Positions 1-7,676 are shown, counted from the first letter of the stretch. The stretch is 9,850 nucleotides of DNA from Gammaproteobacteria bacterium (GCA_002402085.1 NVVB01000015.1:54049-63898), one strand, 5' to 3'. Notes: generated by a model from the letters alone, not told the origin. Numbers and translations are program-made.

Positions 1-264
1 AAAATTGCTGTGATTAATAATGTTGATGCAAAAGCTGAGCAGGATTCTGCTGCGATTAAAGACGCGTTGGTACGTCAATTGTACTCTCCTGTGCGCTGGG
101 TAGATTGTGTTGAGTCGTTGGTGAATAGTGGGGTTGAACGCGCCTATGAATGTGGGCCAGGAAAGGTACTCTCCGGTCTAACGAAGCGTATTGCTAAACA
201 AGTCCCTTGTCATACGCTTGCAGATTTAAATGGCCTAAATTCGGCTGTTGAAGCATCATCATAA
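1..264 (+). CDS. fabD: Malonyl-CoA:ACP transacylase, C-terminal part (5' end outside window)
   Basis: FabD moves the malonyl group from CoA to the phosphopantetheine arm of acyl carrier protein, giving the extender unit for type II fatty-acid synthesis in the cytoplasm. Only the last 87 codons are here. The frame is open from base 1, so the GTG at 10 is an internal valine, not a start. Visible family features are the VINNVDA strand, the IKDALVRQLYSPVRW segment and the C-terminal ECGPGKVLSGLTKRI block, which closely match the end of Escherichia and Pseudomonas FabD. The catalytic Ser and His lie upstream of the window. The stop codon is TAA, 44 bases before fabG, consistent with one fab operon. 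Identification is secure from both sequence and neighbours. Confidence 0.93.
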   Translation, partial: KIAVINNVDAKAEQDSAAIKDALVRQLYSPVRWVDCVESLVNSGVERAYECGPGKVLSGLTKRIAKQVPCHTLADLNGLNSAVEASS

Positions 265-308
265 GTATTGAAATATTAATTGTTGAGTTTGTATTGGGGA
301 GAACATAA

Positions 309-1052
309 ATGCCTTTAACCGATAAAGTAGCGTTAGTGACTGGCGCTAGTCGAGGCATAGGAAAAGCCATCGCCCATCAATTAGCGGCCGATGGAGCCAC
401 TGTGATAGGGACGGCGACTACTGAAAAGGGCGCTGAAGCCATTTCTGCGTACTTATCTGAGCTGGGCGCTAAAGGCGCGGGCATTGTCATGGATGTGGCT
501 GTTACAGACTCCGTTAATGAGGGTGTTAAAGGCATTCAGGCGGATTTTGGTGCGCCTCTTATCATAGTAAATAATGCCGGTATTACTCGTGACAACATCA
601 TGTTGCGAATGAAAGAGGATGAGTGGGATTCTGTCATTAACACTAACCTCAGCTCTTTGTTTCGAGTCTCTAAAGCGTGTTTGAGAGGGATGACTAAAGC
701 GCGCTGGGGCCGAATCATTAATGTCGGTTCTGTAGTGGGTGGCTTAGGCAATGCGGGGCAAGCAAATTATGCAGCCGCAAAAGCGGGCCTCGAAGGGTAT
801 ACCCGATCTTTAGCCAGAGAACTCGCTTCGAGAAATATTACTTCGAATGCTGTTGCGCCCGGGTTTATCGAGACGGATATGACGAAAGAGCTTGCGGATG
901 AGCATAAAGAAGCATTGATGAAGCAAGTGCCATTAGGGCGTTTGGGTAAGCCTGAAGAAATTGCAGCCATGGTGGGTTTTTTAGCCAGTGATGCTGCGGA
1001 ATACATTACTGGCACAACAATGCACGTTAATGGCGGCATGTATATGGGTTAG
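309..1052 (+). CDS. fabG: 3-oxoacyl-[acyl-carrier-protein] reductase
   Basis: FabG is the NADPH-dependent reductase that converts 3-ketoacyl-ACP to 3-hydroxyacyl-ACP in each round of fatty-acid elongation. The 247-residue protein is a complete short-chain dehydrogenase, close to the usual 244-248. The Rossmann motif TGASRGIG is at residues 11-18, NNAG at 88-91, and the catalytic set is Asn113, Ser141, Tyr154 and Lys158 (YAAAK). The C-terminal blocks NAVAPGFIETDMT and ITGTTMHVNGGMYM are those of true FabG rather than a generic dehydrogenase. The ATG at 309 follows a GGGGAG ribosome site (296-301) with 7-base spacing. It lies between fabD and acpP, the standard order. All catalytic residues are present and nothing looks degraded. 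Confidence 0.97.
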   Translation: MPLTDKVALVTGASRGIGKAIAHQLAADGATVIGTATTEKGAEAISAYLSELGAKGAGIVMDVAVTDSVNEGVKGIQADFGAPLIIVNNAGITRDNIMLRMKEDEWDSVINTNLSSLFRVSKACLRGMTKARWGRIINVGSVVGGLGNAGQANYAAAKAGLEGYTRSLARELASRNITSNAVAPGFIETDMTKELADEHKEALMKQVPLGRLGKPEEIAAMVGFLASDAAEYITGTTMHVNGGMYMG

Positions 1053-1194
1053 TCGTGTTCGGGACAGATTTTAAAAGTTATAAATTTCAATAAGTTAAAG
1101 TATTTTTAAGTTAGTGGTTGAAAATCATAGCAACGTTCTAATAAACTAGCGGCATTTGCTGCATGGGATCATCCCTTAGGAGAGAGTAAAGAAA
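1053..1194 (+). promoter_or_regulatory. Upstream region of acpP with candidate promoter
   Basis: This 142-base AT-rich gap separates fabG from acpP. A possible sigma-70 promoter is TTGAAA (1118-1123) with TAAACT (1142-1147), 18-base spacing; an overlapping TAATAA at 1139-1144 gives 15. Both are weak matches. Upstream of it the hexamer AAGTTA occurs three times (1075, 1092, 1108) at 16-17 base intervals. Just before the ribosome site AGGAG (1178-1182) there is a small perfect palindrome, GGGATCATCCC (1165-1175). A separate acpP promoter is common in this cluster in other bacteria, because ACP is needed in far larger amounts than the enzymes. The promoter call itself is inference. Confidence 0.4.
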
Positions 1195-1431
1195 ATGAGT
1201 AATAGCATAGAAGAGCGCGTAAAAAAAATAGTTGTTGAGCAACTTGGTGTAAAAATGGAAGAGGTTGTTCTAGAAGCATCTTTCGTAGAAGATTTGGGTG
1301 CAGATTCACTTGATACCGTTGAGTTAGTTATGGCGCTTGAGGAAGAATTCGAAACTGAAATTCCTGACGAAGAAGCTGAGAAAATAACTAAAGTTCAAGA
1401 AGCTATTGATTATGTAACGGCTCACCAATAA
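1195..1431 (+). CDS. acpP: Acyl carrier protein
   Basis: AcpP is the small acidic protein that carries growing acyl chains on a 4'-phosphopantetheine arm and hands them to the Fab enzymes and to lipid-synthesis acyltransferases. The 78-residue product is the normal length. The modification site is Ser38 (counting Met1) in the invariant DSL motif of [20 protein letters not shown], followed by the acidic recognition helix and the IPDEEAEKI segment. It is almost identical to Escherichia and Pseudomonas AcpP over helices II and III. AGGAG at 1178-1182 precedes the ATG by 12 bases, slightly long, though the purine-rich run continues as GAGAG. A terminator-like hairpin follows 32 bases after the stop, so acpP can probably be transcribed as a short message. 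Confidence 0.98.
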   Translation: MSNSIEERVKKIVVEQLGVKMEEVVLEASFVEDLGADSLDTVELVMALEEEFETEIPDEEAEKITKVQEAIDYVTAHQ

Positions 1432-1463
1432 GCCGTTCATTGGTCAGAGACAGTGAATATGAG

Positions 1464-1494
1464 AGGCCGCATGTGCAATCGCATCGCGGCCTTT
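1464..1494 (+). terminator. Terminator-like hairpin between acpP and fabF
   Basis: The arms AGGCCGC (1464-1470) and GCGGCCT (1486-1492) pair perfectly over 7 bp. The 15-base loop contains a further ATG/CAT pairing, and TTT follows only at 1492-1494. The T tract is short, so this is more likely a partial terminator or attenuator than a complete stop. It would lower fabF transcription relative to acpP, or stabilise the acpP 3' end. The structure is seen directly; its strength is inferred. Confidence 0.55.
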
Positions 1495-1587
1495 ACATTA
1501 GATAACGCTAATTTGATTTAATCTGTTTGATATTGATTTAAGCGTGGGTTTTTTACCCAGAAAAGCAAGCCAGAGAAGGAGCCTAGT

Positions 1588-2829
1588 GTGTCTCGACGAC
1601 GAGTGGTTGTAACCGGATTAGGTATCGTTTCGCCTCTGGGGAATACTGTAGCTGAGACCTGGCAGGGTGTAGTCGCCGGGAAAAGCGGCATTACATTGAT
1701 TGATGAATACGACACATCAGCCTTTAGTGCGCGAATTGCAGGTGCTATTCGTAATTTTGATGTTTCCAAGTTTATGCCCGCGAAAGAAGCTAAACGTGTC
1801 GATCCTTTTATACACTACGGCACAGCGGCGTGTATTGAAGCAATACAAGACTCAGAGATTGAAATTACTGAGCAGCTTGCCCCTCGATTTGGTACCGCAA
1901 TTGGTTCTGGCATTGGTGGTATCTCGACCATCGAGCAAAATCATAATATTCTATTAAAAAGTGGGCCTCGAAGAATTTCCCCGTTTTTTGTCCCGGGTAC
2001 TGTGAATAACATGGTAGCGGGTAATGTCTCCATTCGTTATGGCTTACAAGGCCCCAACTTCACCTTAACGACTGCCTGTACTACAGGAACTCACAGCATT
2101 GGATTCGCTGGGCGATGTATAGCCTATGGTGATGCGGATGTAATGGTTGCTGGCGGGGCGGAGAAGGGTTCATCTCCCTTAGGCCTTGCGGGATTTGCTG
2201 CTGCACGCGCTCTTTCTACACGAAATGATGATCCTCAAGCTGCAAGTCGCCCTTGGGATAAAGATAGAGATGGATTTGTATTAAGTGATGGTGCCGGCGC
2301 GTTAGTGCTTGAAGAGTTAGAGCACGCTAAGGCACGTGGCGCCAATATTTACGCTGAATTAGTGGGATTTGGTATGAGCGGAGATGCTCACCATATAACC
2401 TCTCCTCCGGATGATGGTCGTGGCGCTAGAATGGCAATGGAAAATGCTTTAAATGATGCGCGAATGCCCGTAGACGAAGTTGATTATATTAACGCGCATG
2501 GTACCTCTACACCATTGGGCGATGTGGTGGAAACTGTTGCAGTGAAAGCGCTTTTCGGTGATCACGCAAAGAAATTAACCATTAGTTCCACCAAGTCCAT
2601 GATGGGACATTTGCTGGGCGCTGCAGGTGCTGTAGAGGGTGTGATTACAGTGCTAGCCATTAAAGAAAAGATTGCTCCACCGACTATTAATTTGGATAAC
2701 CCTAGCGAAGGTTGTGATTTAGATTACGTACCGCATGAAGCCCGCTCTCAGTCTATAAGCTCCGCGATTTCAAATTCGTTCGGCTTTGGTGGCACCAACG
2801 CTACTATCGTATTTAAAGAATTAAGCTAG
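1588..2829 (+). CDS. fabF: 3-oxoacyl-[acyl-carrier-protein] synthase II
   Basis: FabF condenses malonyl-ACP with acyl-ACP, the elongation step; in gammaproteobacteria it also governs the palmitoleate to cis-vaccenate conversion. The 413-residue protein matches the usual 412-415. The thiolase-fold catalytic triad is intact: Cys164 ([11 protein letters not shown]), His304 ([12 protein letters not shown]) and His341 ([13 protein letters not shown]). The C-terminal [14 protein letters not shown] loop, characteristic of KAS I/II, is present. The start is GTG at 1588, set by AAGGAG at 1576-1581 with 6-base spacing and by alignment of [11 protein letters not shown] with the FabF N-terminus. The neighbours and sequence favour FabF over FabB. 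It is followed by an unusually empty gap where pabC often lies. Confidence 0.96.
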   Translation: MSRRRVVVTGLGIVSPLGNTVAETWQGVVAGKSGITLIDEYDTSAFSARIAGAIRNFDVSKFMPAKEAKRVDPFIHYGTAACIEAIQDSEIEITEQLAPRFGTAIGSGIGGISTIEQNHNILLKSGPRRISPFFVPGTVNNMVAGNVSIRYGLQGPNFTLTTACTTGTHSIGFAGRCIAYGDADVMVAGGAEKGSSPLGLAGFAAARALSTRNDDPQAASRPWDKDRDGFVLSDGAGALVLEELEHAKARGANIYAELVGFGMSGDAHHITSPPDDGRGARMAMENALNDARMPVDEVDYINAHGTSTPLGDVVETVAVKALFGDHAKKLTISSTKSMMGHLLGAAGAVEGVITVLAIKEKIAPPTINLDNPSEGCDLDYVPHEARSQSISSAISNSFGFGGTNATIVFKELS

Positions 2830-3227
2830 TTCTCTTCGTTGGAACTTAGGCCCAAGATCACTGCTTGATCTAAGTGCGCAGTTTTGATTACTGTTTCGTT
2901 CACTTAGTTTGAGTCTTTCGGTTTAGGTGCATCGATTAGAGTATAAACGTGCGAGTTCAAAGGTCCGAGCGGCCTGGGCCTAAAAGTACTTCGGCCATCA
3001 TCTTAAAATTGTCGTGTTTAGAACCTGTTATTTAGATCTCAGCTTTATGTTGAGTCTGGTGAGGTCTTCTTAATAGAAGTTTATGCCGCTTAAATCGATA
3101 ATGTTTTGCGTTTCACTGACTTTGTGCCTGTGCCGCGCTAATCTGCCTTTCTGATGCATGACCTATGTGTGGCTCATTCGCTAAGGCATCTGAGCGTCGA
3201 ATTTAATAAAATAATACTCATTATCCC
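2830..3227. other. 398-base gap between fabF and mltG, no gene seen
   Basis: All three forward frames are cut by stop codons, and no pabC-like motif is readable; I saw no minus-strand gene either. There is a 6-bp hairpin AGATCA/TGATCT (2855-2860 and 2866-2871, 5-base loop) soon after the fabF stop, without a proper T tract, so at best a weak terminator. The 9-mer TTAGGCCCA (2846-2854) recurs inverted as TGGGCCTAA (2975-2983), which may be chance. An AT-rich TAATAC at 3212-3217 could be a -10 element for mltG, but no good -35 accompanies it. The space is enough for a promoter and a leader or small RNA, but nothing more specific can be supported. Confidence 0.6.
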
Positions 3228-4280
3228 ATGACGTCCATTTTAAAGAAAATAATACTAAGACTACTGGCCGCGTTAACGCTTTCCTTGGTTTTTGGGGGCG
3301 CTTATAGCTGGCACCTTTTAAATAGTCCGACTGGCCTGTCTCAAAAACCTGCATTAATATCGGTTGTTCCGGGGATGGGGCTTTCTAGCATTGCCAAAAA
3401 ATTGGCAAAAAGCGGCATCATTGATAATGGATTGGTTTTTTCTAGCTATGTTCGTCTGTTAAATAAAGGCGGTCGTATTAAGGCGGGTGAGTATCAGTTT
3501 AATGTCGGTCAGAATGAGTTAGAGGTTTTGGACCAGCTTATTACCGGTCAAGTCGTACAGCATGAGTTTACGTTTGTAGAAGGTTGGGATTTCGCTCAGA
3601 CGCTATCCCACCTGAATAAAAATCCTGCTATAAAGCACACCCTGGGTCAGGAGCTGGATGATAGGGACCAGTGGTTTGAGCATGTTATGCGCGCAGTGGG
3701 CTATGCGGGGCAAAACCCTGAAGGGCTGTTTTACCCAGAGACTTATTACTTTACTCGTGGCATGACAGATGTTCATTTACTTCAGCGCGCCTATCTGCAA
3801 ATGCAAAAGGTGTTGAGGGAAGAGTGGGAGTTACGTGCCCCTGAGTTGCCTTATGACAGCCCTTATGAAGCGTTAATTATGGCATCTATGGTCGAGAAAG
3901 AGACTGGTCTGGCGTCAGAAAGAGAAAGGATAGCAGGCGTTTTCGTTCGACGATTGAGAAAGGGCATGCGATTGCAAACTGACCCCACTGTAATTTATGG
4001 CCTCGGCAAGCAATACAGCGGAAATTTAACACGCAAACACCTCAAGGCGTATACCCCGTATAATACCTATCGAATTAAAGCGATGCCGCCGACTCCAATT
4101 GCCAATTCGGGTCGCGCAGCGATTCATGCGGCATTGCATCCCCTGGCAGGAAATAGCTTATATTTTGTAGCCAGGGGCGATGGCGGTCATTATTTTTCCG
4201 CCACTTTTGATGAGCATAAAAAAGCGGTTAAGAAATATCAGTGGAATCGTGCTGATAATTATCATTCATCTCCACAGTGA
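3228..4280 (+). CDS. mltG: Endolytic peptidoglycan transglycosylase (YceG family)
   Basis: MltG is an inner-membrane lytic transglycosylase that cuts nascent glycan strands and so sets their length. The 350-residue protein has one N-terminal membrane anchor (about residues 8-27, after the basic MTSILKK), then a LysM-like region (about 43-110, SVVPGMGLSSIAKKLAKSG) and the YceG catalytic domain. The motif MASMVEKETGLASER contains Glu223, matching the catalytic Glu of Escherichia MltG. The blocks GMRLQTDPTVIYGLG, YNTYRIKAMPPTPIANSG and YFVARGDGGHYFS are diagnostic. The ATG at 3228 follows an in-frame TAA at 3207 and gives a sensible anchor, but no Shine-Dalgarno is visible. tmk follows after 24 bases, so they are probably co-transcribed. 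Older annotations of this family as an aminodeoxychorismate lyase are misleading; it is not PabC. Confidence 0.95.
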   Translation: MTSILKKIILRLLAALTLSLVFGGAYSWHLLNSPTGLSQKPALISVVPGMGLSSIAKKLAKSGIIDNGLVFSSYVRLLNKGGRIKAGEYQFNVGQNELEVLDQLITGQVVQHEFTFVEGWDFAQTLSHLNKNPAIKHTLGQELDDRDQWFEHVMRAVGYAGQNPEGLFYPETYYFTRGMTDVHLLQRAYLQMQKVLREEWELRAPELPYDSPYEALIMASMVEKETGLASERERIAGVFVRRLRKGMRLQTDPTVIYGLGKQYSGNLTRKHLKAYTPYNTYRIKAMPPTPIANSGRAAIHAALHPLAGNSLYFVARGDGGHYFSATFDEHKKAVKKYQWNRADNYHSSPQ

Positions 4281-4304
4281 ATTTACCAAGTTGAAATATA
4301 TAGT

Positions 4305-4931
4305 ATGAGTGATGCGAAATTTATAACGCTAGAGGGCATGGAAGGGGCGGGTAAAACTACGTGTCTTGAATTTATCCGTACTTACTTTAGCCAACGTGAA
4401 ACCCCTTTATTGATAACCCGTGAGCCTGGGGGAACCCCTTTTGCTGAGGAGATTCGTTCAATATTGTTAAGTCCACGAGATGAGCCTGTGAGTGATGGGG
4501 TGGAGTTACTATTAATGTTCGCGGCTAGAGCGCAACATTTGGAGCAAAAAATACTCCCTGCATTGCAAGCAGGTCAATGGGTACTGTCCGACCGATTTAC
4601 GGATGCAACGTACGCATACCAGGGCGGTGGGCGGGGGATAGATTTGGCAGAGATCGAACATTTAGAGCGTTTAGTGCAAAAGGGTTTACAACCTGATTTG
4701 ACGCTTTATTTGGATGTCCCGATTGACGTAGGTTTGGCCCGAGCCCGCGGGCGTGGAGAATTGGATCGGTTCGAGCAACAAGAGGTTGATTTTTTTGAAC
4801 GTACTCGGGATGTCTATTTACAGCGAGCAAAAGAGCACGCGTCTCGGTTTGTTGTGATTGATGCCAACCAACCTTTAGCGGATGTGTATGAGGCGATTTC
4901 ACTTGCGCTTGATGCGTTTGTGACGGCTTAA
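4305..4931 (+). CDS. tmk: Thymidylate kinase
   Basis: Tmk phosphorylates dTMP to dTDP, an essential step for DNA precursor supply. The 208-residue protein is the normal length. It has the P-loop [10 protein letters not shown] at residues 10-19, TREPGG at 38-43, the DRF motif at 96-98 followed by [10 protein letters not shown], and the LID segment [11 protein letters not shown] at 147-157. The P-loop has Gly-Ala where type I enzymes carry Arg, and the LID is Arg-rich, as in the Escherichia-type (type II) enzyme. The ATG at 4305 is 6 codons before the first beta strand, matching the family. No convincing ribosome site precedes it, so translation may depend on mltG, whose stop is 24 bases upstream. 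Confidence 0.97.
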   Translation: MSDAKFITLEGMEGAGKTTCLEFIRTYFSQRETPLLITREPGGTPFAEEIRSILLSPRDEPVSDGVELLLMFAARAQHLEQKILPALQAGQWVLSDRFTDATYAYQGGGRGIDLAEIEHLERLVQKGLQPDLTLYLDVPIDVGLARARGRGELDRFEQQEVDFFERTRDVYLQRAKEHASRFVVIDANQPLADVYEAISLALDAFVTA

Positions 4932-4973
4932 GCTAGATAGAGATAATCTTTCGTGAGTCATACGGAATAAGAT

Positions 4974-5969
4974 ATGGTGCAAGAGTTGGAGCTTTCTGTA
5001 AAACCGTTACCTTGGCATATGCCTATCTGGCAACGTTTATTATCAAATTATCAGCGCGAGCATTTAGCCCATGCATTGCTTTTGAATGGCGTGCCTGGCA
5101 TTGGCAAGGTTCAGCTAGCACTCGCGTTTGGGCAGCGGTTATTGTGCAATACACCAGACAATGAGTTTGCTTGTGGGCAGTGTAAGTCCTGTAGGCTGTT
5201 TGACTCGGGCAGTCACCCTAACTTCTTTTACGTAAAGCCTGAAGAAGAAGGTAAAGCGATTGTTATTCAGCAAGTCAGAGCACTGAATGAGTTTGCAACA
5301 AAAAAGGCACAATTCGAAGGGTATCGGATTATATTGATTGCGCCTGCTGAAGCGATGAATCTTGCTTCGGCAAACGCTTTATTGAAAACCCTTGAGGAGC
5401 CGGGGAGTAAGACATTAATAATGCTGGTGAGTCACCTATCAGGAAAACTGTTAGCCACCATTAAGAGCCGGTGTCAGGTAGTGGATTGCGCTCAACCGAC
5501 CCATCCCCAGGCTTTGGAATGGTTGTCGGTCCATGGGCATAGCCAAGATTCTGTTGAATCCAGTTTAGTGATGTCCGAAGGCGCACCACTCAAAGCGTTG
5601 GATATCTTAGGGCAAGATTTAATCGCTATTCGACAGAAAGTAGTAGCGGATTTATTAAGCTTACGGCGTAAGTCTGAAAGTGTGGTGGAGGTGGCGGCAC
5701 GCTGGAATAAAGCCACGGACTTCTCCGAAATATTGCAGTGGTTACTTTCGGTGAGTGTGGATTTGGCGAAATTGAAAGTTAATGAGGTTGCCCGGAATAC
5801 CGATGTAGTGAGGGTGCTTGATGAAGTGAGTGCCGGTATGCAGGTGAATAGTTGTTTTCAGTTTCATGATCAATTAATGGTGGTGAAACGCTTGTACTTG
5901 AGTACGGCCAATCCAAATAAGCAGTTACTTATTGAAAGGTTGTTGTTCGATTGGGTGGATTTAGCCTAG
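4974..5969 (+). CDS. holB: DNA polymerase III subunit delta prime
   Basis: HolB (delta prime) is the rigid stator of the clamp-loader complex that opens and loads the beta sliding clamp. The 331-residue product is a RecA/AAA+-like clamp-loader protein. It has the N-terminal PWHMPIW motif, a P-loop-like GVPGIGK (39-45), a four-cysteine zinc module (Cys58, Cys67, Cys70, Cys73), ANALLKTLEEP (133-143) and the sensor-type SRC motif (165-167) of IKSRCQ. The C-terminal part is the divergent helical collar domain. In Escherichia delta prime the P-loop is degenerate; here it keeps Gly-Lys but has Val-Gln where Thr is usual, so ATP binding is doubtful. The ribosome site is poor. Position after tmk is the standard gammaproteobacterial order. 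Confidence 0.94.
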   Translation: MVQELELSVKPLPWHMPIWQRLLSNYQREHLAHALLLNGVPGIGKVQLALAFGQRLLCNTPDNEFACGQCKSCRLFDSGSHPNFFYVKPEEEGKAIVIQQVRALNEFATKKAQFEGYRIILIAPAEAMNLASANALLKTLEEPGSKTLIMLVSHLSGKLLATIKSRCQVVDCAQPTHPQALEWLSVHGHSQDSVESSLVMSEGAPLKALDILGQDLIAIRQKVVADLLSLRRKSESVVEVAARWNKATDFSEILQWLLSVSVDLAKLKVNEVARNTDVVRVLDEVSAGMQVNSCFQFHDQLMVVKRLYLSTANPNKQLLIERLLFDWVDLA

Positions 5970-6134
5970 GGCTTTATTGATTGTTTTATTTACACGGCGG
6001 GGAATAAGCCCCCTACGTTGAGCCTTGAAGCGGGTTATGTGAACTAGGCTTAGTTATAGAGGGAAAACTGTTTACAAGCCGTTCACAGTAGACTTAATCT
6101 CAGTGTCAGTATTATTTTTAGAGGGATGTATTTA
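5970..6134 (+). other. holB-pilZ intergenic region with pilZ ribosome site
   Basis: These 165 bases hold no gene. A short GGGG/CCCC hairpin (5999-6002 with 6009-6012) has no T tract and is not a convincing terminator. The ribosome site AGAGGG lies at 6120-6125. It abuts the ATG at 6126 but is 9 bases from the ATG at 6135, which decides in favour of 6135 as the pilZ start. I see no convincing promoter, so pilZ may be read from the holB message or from a promoter too weak to recognise. Confidence 0.5.
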
Positions 6135-6491
6135 ATGAGTGGCCCAGCGGTTGGTGGAGCGCGTAGCGGAATTTTATCTTTAACCATTAAGGATAAGGCT
6201 GTTTTGTACGCGGCATACATGCCTTTTGTAACCAATGGCGGGTTATTTATTCCTACCAATAAGCAATATCGGCTTGGTGATGAGGTTTTTTTACTGCTCA
6301 ATCTCATGGACGAAGCGGAGAAGATTCCGGTTGCCGGAAAGATCATCTGGATTACACCGAAAGGGGCACAAGGTACTCGTGCCACAGGCATTGGTGTGCA
6401 GTTTAATGATCAGGATGACTCTGCTCGAAGTAAGATTGAGACGTATTTAGCAGGTGCCTTGCAGTCAGATAGACCCACCCATACGATGTAA
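6135..6491 (+). CDS. pilZ: Type IV pilus assembly protein PilZ
   Basis: PilZ is the founding member of its domain family and is needed for type IV pilus assembly and twitching motility. In Pseudomonas and Xanthomonas the true PilZ acts in a PilB-PilZ-FimX complex and does not itself bind cyclic di-GMP. The 118-residue product matches Pseudomonas PilZ in length and nearly throughout: GILSLTIKDKAVLYAAYMPF, GGLFIPTNKQYRLGDEVFLL, IPVAGKIIWITPKGAQG, GIGVQF, and the C-terminal SDRPTHTM. The N-terminal RxxxR motif of c-di-GMP-binding PilZ domains is missing, as expected for this subgroup. The start at 6135 (MSGPAV) is chosen over the ATG three codons upstream because of the ribosome-site spacing and family length. 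Its presence implies the organism makes type IV pili; the pil genes are elsewhere. Confidence 0.95.
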   Translation: MSGPAVGGARSGILSLTIKDKAVLYAAYMPFVTNGGLFIPTNKQYRLGDEVFLLLNLMDEAEKIPVAGKIIWITPKGAQGTRATGIGVQFNDQDDSARSKIETYLAGALQSDRPTHTM

Positions 6492-6780
6492 CTAGTTTAA
6501 GTGATCTGTAATGGAGCCGAATATAATGCTTCACAGGCAAGTTTTCACGAGACTTTCGGTCGACGCTGGTTAATTGATTAAACCCTACAGTACTTTGTGT
6601 CTAATATTCGATTGAGTCATATCTTGTCGAGTAATTACTTCTTAATGCATAATTTATTGCGTCAAAATATCAGTATTTTCTAAACTTGAGGTTCTAAGTT
6701 TAGTTGCTGAGTTTGAGTTCCTAAGCCTTAGTCTCTAGTCTGCATGCTCTAAATATAAATCAGTGGTCCGAAATTTTATT
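6492..6780. other. pilZ-tatD intergenic region, no gene seen
   Basis: This 289-base AT-rich stretch has no readable gene on either strand. A possible promoter for tatD is TTGTCG (6624-6629) with CATAAT (6648-6653), 18-base spacing; only the -10 is good. An imperfect 13-base direct repeat, TTGAGGTTCTAAG (6686-6698) and TTGAGTTCCTAAG (6713-6725), matches at 11 of 13 positions with starts 27 bases apart. A near-palindrome GGTTAATTGATTAAACC lies at 6568-6584. None of these can be tied to a known regulator. Confidence 0.35.
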
Positions 6781-7614
6781 ATGGTTTTAGTTGATTCCCA
6801 CTGTCACCTCGATAGCCTCGATTTGACTGATTACGGTAATAGTTTGTCTTTAGCGCTCAAGGCTGCTGAACAGGTTGATGTAAAACATTTTCTTTGTGTC
6901 GGGCTGGATTTAGAGAGTTTTCCTAGTATGTACGCGCTGGTTAAAGATAGAGATAATGTATCAGTCTCTGTCGGGGTGCATCCGTTGCATGTAGATAAAA
7001 AAGAGCATGAGGATGAGGCGGCTCAAAGTGAGGTTCTTCAGGGTAATACCCTGGATGTTGATTTGTTGAGTTCGTTTGCTCGGCGCTCGAAAGTAGTTGC
7101 CGTGGGTGAAACTGGATTGGATTATTTTTACTCGCCGGATAATAAAGTGTTACAGCAGGCGATGCTTAGCCAACATGTCCAGGTGGCTCGTGAAGTGAGT
7201 AAGCCAATTATTGTGCATAGTCGAGGCGCTAAACAGGACACCTTGGCTATATTGAATGCCGAGCATGCACGTGAGGTGGGCGGTGTCTTGCATTGCTTTA
7301 CTGAAGATTTAGACATGGCTAAGCAAGCCATTGAGTTGGGGTTTTATATCTCTTTTTCAGGCATTGTAACGTTTAAAAACGCTACGTCGCTCAAAGACGT
7401 GGTCAGGCAATTGCCATTAGAGAATATGCTGATTGAAACTGATTCGCCTTATTTGGCGCCAGTGCCTCACCGAGGACAACCCAACCAGCCTAAGCATGTG
7501 GTCCATGTGGCTGAGTGTATCGCTGAGATCAAACAAGTGGCACTAGAAGAGGTTGTTGAGGCCACTACACGAAATTTTGAAGATCTTTTTTCGGTCACCG
7601 TGGCACGAGATTAA
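6781..7614 (+). CDS. TatD-family metal-dependent hydrolase (YcfH-like)
   Basis: TatD-family proteins are amidohydrolase-superfamily metalloenzymes; several have 3'-5' exonuclease activity on DNA or RNA, while the role of the YcfH branch found beside holB is less certain. The 277-residue TIM-barrel product has the expected metal ligands: His7 and His9 (VDSHCHLD), Glu110 (VGETGLDYFYSP), His146 (IIVHSRGA), His171 (GVLHCFTE) and Asp221 (IETDSPYLAPVPHRG). Compared with my recollection of Escherichia YcfH, an acidic insertion of roughly 16 residues (about 79-97) lies between the HPL and GET motifs. The ATG at 6781 gives the standard MVLVDSHCHLD start. A GTG at 6763 would add six residues with no family support. 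No clear Shine-Dalgarno is visible. It sits last in the plus-strand block and faces convergent genes. Confidence 0.92.
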   Translation: MVLVDSHCHLDSLDLTDYGNSLSLALKAAEQVDVKHFLCVGLDLESFPSMYALVKDRDNVSVSVGVHPLHVDKKEHEDEAAQSEVLQGNTLDVDLLSSFARRSKVVAVGETGLDYFYSPDNKVLQQAMLSQHVQVAREVSKPIIVHSRGAKQDTLAILNAEHAREVGGVLHCFTEDLDMAKQAIELGFYISFSGIVTFKNATSLKDVVRQLPLENMLIETDSPYLAPVPHRGQPNQPKHVVHVAECIAEIKQVALEEVVEATTRNFEDLFSVTVARD

Positions 7615-7676
7615 AGTGATTTAGCTGATATTGAAGATTACTGCGGTAGGTTTTGTGAAATAGGGAATGCGCAGGC

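Noticed and set aside
536..1039. Minus-strand open frames opposite fabG (536-751 and 767-1039)
   Set aside because: They lie wholly antisense to a fully conserved fabG, have no recognisable motif and no ribosome site; they are shadows of its codon pattern.
2855..2871. AGATCA/TGATCT hairpin after fabF as a terminator
   Set aside because: The stem is only 6 bp and AT-containing, and no T tract follows directly; kept only as a note in the gap description.
5999..6012. GGGG/CCCC hairpin after holB as a terminator
   Set aside because: It is a four-bp stem followed by TACG with no T run.
6686..6725. Two imperfect 13-base repeats upstream of tatD as an operator or mobile-element trace
   Set aside because: They match at only 11 of 13 positions, sit in AT-rich sequence and have no symmetry or further copies, so chance is likely.
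6763..6780. GTG at 6763 as the tatD start
   Set aside because: It adds six residues not found in the family, and no ribosome site supports it; ATG 6781 gives the canonical N-terminus.
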